A stretch of 64,000 nt of DNA from Mycolicibacterium llatzerense (GTDB lineage Bacteria; Actinomycetota; Actinomycetes; Mycobacteriales; Mycobacteriaceae). The position numbers and the translations under genes were made by a program. Below are positions 59,948-64,000 of this stretch, piece after piece. Below the pieces are notes generated by a model, which made no database searches, was not told where the DNA came from, and worked only from the letters and a program-made list of their open reading frames with translations. The first letter of the stretch is position 1; each line of letters begins with the position of its first letter. Location of the stretch: contig NZ_JXST01000026.1 in assembly GCF_000878195.1 (NCBI RefSeq), positions 1 to 64,000 on the forward strand, written 5' to 3'.

Positions 59948-60427
59948 TCATCGCGAAGTCTTGTTCGCCGTGAAAAGGTGTGCCCCGGAATCGATGTCCG
60001 CACCCAAGGTAACGGCGTCGGACAGCGTCACGTTCTCCGGGACGCGTTCGTCCATGACAACCACGGCGACAATCGGATTGAGCCCGCCCGACTCGATCGC
60101 GGGGACGTCGTAACTGATGACGACCTGACCCGCGGCGACATCGTCACCCTGACTGACATGAGCCGTGAAACCTGCACCCTTGAGCGCGACGGTGTCCAGG
60201 CCGAGGTGCACAAGAACGCCCACATTGTCCGGGGTCAGGACCACGTAGGCGTGTGGCATCAACTTCAAGAGCTTGCCGCTGACCGGGGCGACCGCGTCGA
60301 TCACCCTGCGCGGCGGATCGATCGCGGCGCCGTAGCCGACCATGCCCGCCGAGAAGACGGGGTCCGGGACGTCCTCGAGCAGAACCGCACGCCCAGCGAC
60401 CGGGGCGAGAACTGACGTCTGACTCAC
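59948..60427 (-). CDS. crr: PTS glucose-type EIIA component
   Basis: A 159-residue single-domain EIIA(Glc). VLAPVAGRAVLLEDVPDPVF is the first strand set, DAVAPVSGKLLKLMPHAYV includes the first conserved His, and VLVHLGLDTVALKGAGF carries the phosphorylated His. The GTG start at 60427 has GGAGA upstream. It receives phosphate from HPr and passes it to the IIB domain of the divergent EIICB at 60565. No ptsI/ptsH is in the window. Its role in carbon regulation (adenylate cyclase, inducer exclusion) is not testable here. Confidence 0.92.
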   Translation of the reverse strand: MSQTSVLAPVAGRAVLLEDVPDPVFSAGMVGYGAAIDPPRRVIDAVAPVSGKLLKLMPHAYVVLTPDNVGVLVHLGLDTVALKGAGFTAHVSQGDDVAAGQVVISYDVPAIESGGLNPIVAVVVMDERVPENVTLSDAVTLGADIDSGAHLFTANKTSR

Positions 60428-60564
60428 TGCCGTATCTCCTCTGCTCGTGGGCTCCAACAATACGAGCGCCGCCGAACGCGATCTCACGGCCACACGTTCT
60501 CGTCTAAGCTTCCGCACAACTTCCGCGCCGGGCGGCGTTTCTGCGGCAGAAGAGGGTCCCGCAC

Positions 60565-62148
60565 ATGAGCAGCACACCGCAAATTACAGGTGCGCAGGAG
60601 AAGTCGGGCGTGCGCGTTCCCGGCTTCGCGCAGTTGCAGCGGCTCGGCAAGAGCCTCATGCTGCCGATCGCGGTGCTGCCCGCGGCAGGAATCCTGCTCC
60701 GGCTGGGTCAAGACGATCTATTGGGCAAGATCAAGGCTCCCGTCATCGGCCCGTTCTTCCACGCGATGAGCGCTGCCGGTGACGCGATATTCAGCAACCT
60801 CCCGCTGCTGTTCGCCGTCGGTGTCGCCATCGGATTCGCCAGGAAGGCGGACGGTTCGACAGCACTGGCCGCCGTCGTCGGATACCTCGTGGTGCAGGCG
60901 GTGTTCAAGACCATGTCGCCCGTCGTGCTCGCCGGCGAGGTCGACAAGGCCGGCGCCCAGGCCCAGATCAACTACAGCGTGTTCGCGGGAATCGTGGTCG
61001 GCTTGCTCACCGCGTGGCTCTTCGACCGCTACCACACCATCCAATTGCCCTCCTATCTAGGATTTTTCGGGGGCAGGCGGTTCGTCCCGATCGTGGTGTC
61101 AGTCACCTGCCTGTTCCTCGCGTTCGCGATGAGCTACCTCTACCCGTTCTTCGACGCGGGCCTGACCGGCCTCGGCAAGTTCATCGGGGGCTCGGGCGCC
61201 CTTGGCGCCTTCGTGTACGGGTTCGCCAACCGCATGCTGATTCCGCTCGGACTCCATCACATCCCGAATTCGTACGTGTGGTTCCTCTACGGCGACTATC
61301 AGACTCCCGACGGCCACGTCGTCACCGGCGAACTCACCCGCTTCGCCGCGGGCGACCCGACGGCGGGCATCTTCACGTCCGGGTTCTACCCGGTTCTGAT
61401 GTTCGGGCTGCCTGCCGCAGCCCTGGCGATGATCCATGTGGCGAACAAGAAACAGCGGAAGGTCGCCGTCGGCATCCTGTCGGCGGCGGCGCTGACGGCG
61501 CTGCTGACCGGCGTCACCGAGCCACTCGAATTCGCGTTCATGTTCGTGGCGTTCCCGCTCTACGTCATCCATGCGGTGCTGACGGGACTGTCACTGGCGA
61601 TCGCGTACCTGCTCGACATCCACCTGGGCTTCTCGTTCTCCGCCGGGCTGGCCGATCTCCTCCTCTACGGCACGGCCCCGGCCGCGAAGAACATCCCGCT
61701 GCTGCTCGGCATGGGCGTTGTCTTCTTCGTCGTCTACTACGTGCTGTTCCGGTTCGCCATCACCAAGTGGGACTTGAGGACGCCGGGACGGGAACCGGAA
61801 ACCGACTTCGAGGCGCAGGAGCAGGCGAACCTCGGCGAGGGTACGGACTCCGCCACCGCGGTGATCGTCGGCGGCGCCGCGACCGCGACGCTGACCGCGC
61901 CGGCGGCCACGGTGACCGAGAGCAGAGCAGAGCAAGTGATCGCGGCGTTCGGCGGCCGGGAGAACCTCGTCAACGTCGACGCATGCATCACCCGCCTGCG
62001 CATCGAAGTCGCCGACAAGGACAAGGTGGATCAAGACCGCCTGAAAAGGCTTGGTGCCGCGGGTGTCATCGAGGTCGGCAACAGTGTCCAAGCGGTTTTC
62101 GGCACCGACGCCGAGGCCTTGAAGAGCGACATCGTCGAAATCCTCTAG
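60565..62148 (+). CDS. ptsG: PTS glucose/GlcNAc EIICB permease
   Basis: A 527-residue sugar permease. The IIC membrane part covers about 1-420 (LMLPIAVLPAAGILLRLG, GLHHIPNSYVWFLYGDY, GVTEPLEFAF). A linker with Thr/Ala-rich sequence leads to the IIB domain, whose phosphorylated Cys is in VNVDACITRLRIEVAD. No IIA domain is fused, so the partner is the divergent crr gene. It takes up glucose or N-acetylglucosamine with phosphorylation; the substrate cannot be separated by sequence alone. Confidence 0.9.
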   Translation: MSSTPQITGAQEKSGVRVPGFAQLQRLGKSLMLPIAVLPAAGILLRLGQDDLLGKIKAPVIGPFFHAMSAAGDAIFSNLPLLFAVGVAIGFARKADGSTALAAVVGYLVVQAVFKTMSPVVLAGEVDKAGAQAQINYSVFAGIVVGLLTAWLFDRYHTIQLPSYLGFFGGRRFVPIVVSVTCLFLAFAMSYLYPFFDAGLTGLGKFIGGSGALGAFVYGFANRMLIPLGLHHIPNSYVWFLYGDYQTPDGHVVTGELTRFAAGDPTAGIFTSGFYPVLMFGLPAAALAMIHVANKKQRKVAVGILSAAALTALLTGVTEPLEFAFMFVAFPLYVIHAVLTGLSLAIAYLLDIHLGFSFSAGLADLLLYGTAPAAKNIPLLLGMGVVFFVVYYVLFRFAITKWDLRTPGREPETDFEAQEQANLGEGTDSATAVIVGGAATATLTAPAATVTESRAEQVIAAFGGRENLVNVDACITRLRIEVADKDKVDQDRLKRLGAAGVIEVGNSVQAVFGTDAEALKSDIVEIL

Positions 62149-62189
62149 AGCCGGCAGCCGCACCTGGCTGCCGCGCGGGGAGCGCCCGG

Positions 62190-62858
62190 CTAGCTGCCGT
62201 GCCGCCCCTGAACCTCGCGTTCGACCTCGCGCCACAGGCCCGGCATCGAACGCGGCATGCCCGCAACGCCTTTCGCCGCGGTCTGCAGCACCGCGTCGGC
62301 CTCGTCGATGTCCTTCATCAGCTCGAGTGCCAGCTCCCGCTCGGCGGCGTAGTACTTGGCCGCCCAGCGCAGTGCGATCACCGAATACGCCCACACCGGC
62401 TGGGCCTTGGCACCGTCGGAGTCCTCGGCGGCTTGCCGCTCCATGGCCTCGCAATAGGCGACATGCTGCTCCAGCAGCTCCCGAAGCCGGGTCGGGTTGC
62501 TCAGGTGGCCGAACGTAACCCGCAGCAGCACACTGTGTTTGAGTACCGGAGGGTCGACGGGCGCGTTGTTGGTCCAGTCGGTCACGGCGGCCATACCGGC
62601 CTCGGTGATCTTGTACAGGCGACGCGTACGCAGGCCCTCGTCCTGTTCGACGCGGGACTCGAGATAGCCAAGTCCCTCAAGCTTTTTCAGCTCGGTGTAG
62701 ATCTGGCTGTAGGACGGGCTCCAGTAGTAGAAACCGACGCTCCAGTCGATCCACTTCTTGATGTCGTAGCCGGTGATTTCCTCTTCGTACGACAACATGC
62801 CGAGCAGCGTCCAACTCGTCGCTGCCAGCGACGGTTTGCTCGGCGGCTTGCTTGCCAT
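62190..62858 (-). CDS. PadR-family transcriptional regulator
   Basis: A 222-residue PadR: winged helix with SWTLLGMLSYEEEITGYDIK, IYTELKKLEGLGYLESRVEQ and LYKITEAGMAAVTDW. The C-terminal Vir-like helical domain (RLRELLEQHVAYCEAME, YAAERELALELMKDID) forms the dimer. Length is normal for PadR subfamily 1. It is 41 bases after ptsG and 60 bases before the TetR stop. No operator was seen. Confidence 0.9.
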   Translation of the reverse strand: MASKPPSKPSLAATSWTLLGMLSYEEEITGYDIKKWIDWSVGFYYWSPSYSQIYTELKKLEGLGYLESRVEQDEGLRTRRLYKITEAGMAAVTDWTNNAPVDPPVLKHSVLLRVTFGHLSNPTRLRELLEQHVAYCEAMERQAAEDSDGAKAQPVWAYSVIALRWAAKYYAAERELALELMKDIDEADAVLQTAAKGVAGMPRSMPGLWREVEREVQGRHGS

Positions 62859-62918
62859 CTGCTTAGCCTAACAATCTATTGCCGCAAAGGCCCTAGTCAT
62901 GACCGCCTGTCGGGATAG

Positions 62919-63452
62919 TCACTTGCGGCCCACCGGCCCGGCTACCGCGGCCACATACCGACGTACCACCAGCTCTTCGGCCTTTTCGTCGGCCAATGGC
63001 CAGCACAGCAACGACAGCACAACCCGCACAATCCAGTCCGCGAGAAGCGGATCCGCGACCCCGGACAGCTCGCCGGCCGCCTGCGCCAGCCGCGGCGAAT
63101 CGAAGTCGACCAGGGCTCCCGCACGCACCAAACCAGAGGCCAGTGGGTCCGCTCGGACCACCCGGACAGCCGACAGCACGGCGGCCGCGACCCGCTCCGG
63201 CCCGGTTTGCCCGGACACCGCCTGGGCGATCTCCTGCCCGACCCGCATGATCGCGCGGGCCAACACCCCGTCGCGCAGCGCCTGCTTGCCGCCGACGTGC
63301 CGGTACACCGTGGCGCGCGAACAGCCCACGCTCGCGGCGACCTCGTCGATGTTCAACCGGTCCAGGCCGTGGGCAGCAGCGCTGGCCGCGGCGGCGGCAT
63401 AGATGCGTTCGACGCCCGCGTCGCGGCGGTCGGCGCCGATCAGCCAGTCCAT
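62919..63452 (-). CDS. TetR-family transcriptional regulator
   Basis: A 177-residue TetR: GVERIYAAAAASAAAHGLDR, then IDEVAASVGCSRATVYRHVG and GKQALRDGVLARAI form the HTH. The effector domain ends with a helical block (LLADWIVRVVLSLLCWPLAD). I chose the ATG at 63452 because a longer upstream frame to 63584 would run into the P450 start region. It is divergent from the P450 gene, so it is likely its regulator. Confidence 0.87.
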   Translation of the reverse strand: MDWLIGADRRDAGVERIYAAAAASAAAHGLDRLNIDEVAASVGCSRATVYRHVGGKQALRDGVLARAIMRVGQEIAQAVSGQTGPERVAAAVLSAVRVVRADPLASGLVRAGALVDFDSPRLAQAAGELSGVADPLLADWIVRVVLSLLCWPLADEKAEELVVRRYVAAVAGPVGRK

Positions 63453-63564
63453 ACCCGCGATACTAAACCGAAGATGTGTCTCACAGCGAGACGTTTTTTC
63501 CAGAACCGTCCGCATCGCCGCAGCTCCGAGGCCGCGCGTGAGACAGCACGAAATCGCCCTTGAC

Positions 63565-64000
63565 ATGCGGTTTCCGGCAACCAAAACTCAAGGCGTGCAA
63601 CTAGTTTCAGATCTGCTCAGCCTGTCCACGCTGGACGATCCGTATGCCTGTTATGCGCAACTGCGGGTCGCCGGTCCGGTGCACCGGGTGGCCGGCACAG
63701 ATTTCTACCTGGCCACCACATGGGATGCCGTGCAGGAGGCCGTCAGCCGCCCGGAGGACTTCTCCTCAAACCTGACCGCCACACTGGTGACTCAGGGGAC
63801 CCAAGCGTCGACCTTCGACATGGGCGGCGTCGACACCGCGGGACATGTCCTCGCCACCGGCGACGACCCGCGGCACGCGCACGAACGCAAACTGGTGCTG
63901 CCGGCCCTGGTGGCCAAACGGATCCGGGCCCTCGAGCCGGCGATCGCCGACATCGCCCGTCAACTCTGGCTCGACGCAGCGGTGAACGGCCGCATCGAGT
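63565..64000 (+). CDS. Cytochrome P450, N-terminal part (cut by window end)
   Basis: The first 145 residues of a P450: LVSDLLSLSTLDDPYACYAQ, then YLATTWDAVQEAVSRPEDFS and GDDPRHAHERKLVLPALVAK, the C-helix HxxxR block that contacts heme. An alternative GTG start is at 63595. It is divergent from a TetR gene. The heme-binding half lies outside, so family cannot be assigned. Confidence 0.88.
   Translation, partial: MRFPATKTQGVQLVSDLLSLSTLDDPYACYAQLRVAGPVHRVAGTDFYLATTWDAVQEAVSRPEDFSSNLTATLVTQGTQASTFDMGGVDTAGHVLATGDDPRHAHERKLVLPALVAKRIRALEPAIADIARQLWLDAAVNGRIE

Overview
The window is GC-rich actinobacterial DNA and most likely comes from a fast-growing mycobacterium (Mycolicibacterium or Mycobacterium). 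The evidence is an MmpL transporter, a WS/DGAT acyltransferase, a WhiB-like protein, four cytochrome P450 genes, a mycofactocin-type short-chain dehydrogenase, a GGDEF/EAL gene next to a moeY-like ThiF-nitroreductase fusion, and KshA/KstD steroid enzymes. Species cannot be assigned from sequence reading alone.

Layout. (1) 1-7341: a tightly coupled catabolic operon. It holds an FAD monooxygenase end, an extradiol-type VOC dioxygenase, a fumarylacetoacetate hydrolase, an acyl-CoA ligase, a second FAD monooxygenase and a P450. Most junctions are 4-base start/stop overlaps. It looks like an aromatic or cyclic-ring meta-cleavage pathway of unknown substrate. (2) 7357-22605: the competence-like operon yraN-comM-dprA, with dprA cut in two by a 12.2 kb element (about 8034-20245). 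The element carries three overlapping tyrosine recombinase genes plus a small TnpC-like gene, an arrangement reminiscent of Tn554. Its cargo is an MmpL transporter, two TetR regulators and two small genes. The insertion lies exactly inside the conserved SGGA-YGID motif of DprA, and the two halves rejoin in frame on paper. This is the most notable structure in the window. (3) 22833-27483: a small exported protein, a strong terminator, a GAF-GGDEF-EAL protein with altered EAL metal ligands, a small protein and a ThiF-nitroreductase fusion. (4) 27496-33030: two related P450s, a dienelactone hydrolase with a TetR, and a methyltransferase. (5) 33545-59497: a long accessory/catabolic region with steroid character. 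It has a WhiB-like gene, an IlvX-like ThDP enzyme, a thioesterase, a class III CoA transferase, an HsaD-like hydrolase, a WS/DGAT, an SDR plus Baeyer-Villiger monooxygenase pair, an HsaA-like/HsaC-like/KstD-like operon, IclR, AraC and TetR regulators, several SDRs, and divergent KshA and KstD. (6) 59501-64000: a DUF2237 protein, divergent glucose-type PTS IIA and IICB genes, PadR and TetR regulators, and the start of another P450.

How the parts work together. In region 5 the Rieske oxygenase (ring 9-hydroxylation), KstD (1,2-dehydrogenation), HsaA-like hydroxylase, HsaC-like extradiol dioxygenase and HsaD-like C-C hydrolase together cover the classical opening of steroid rings A/B. The reductase partners (KshB, HsaB) are not in the window and must be supplied from elsewhere. 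Regulator genes are paired with palindromic sites in the adjoining intergenic DNA; the clearest are the two matched TetR-type sites at 53468-53516 and the 19-base palindrome before the IclR gene. No rRNA, tRNA or CRISPR array was recognised.
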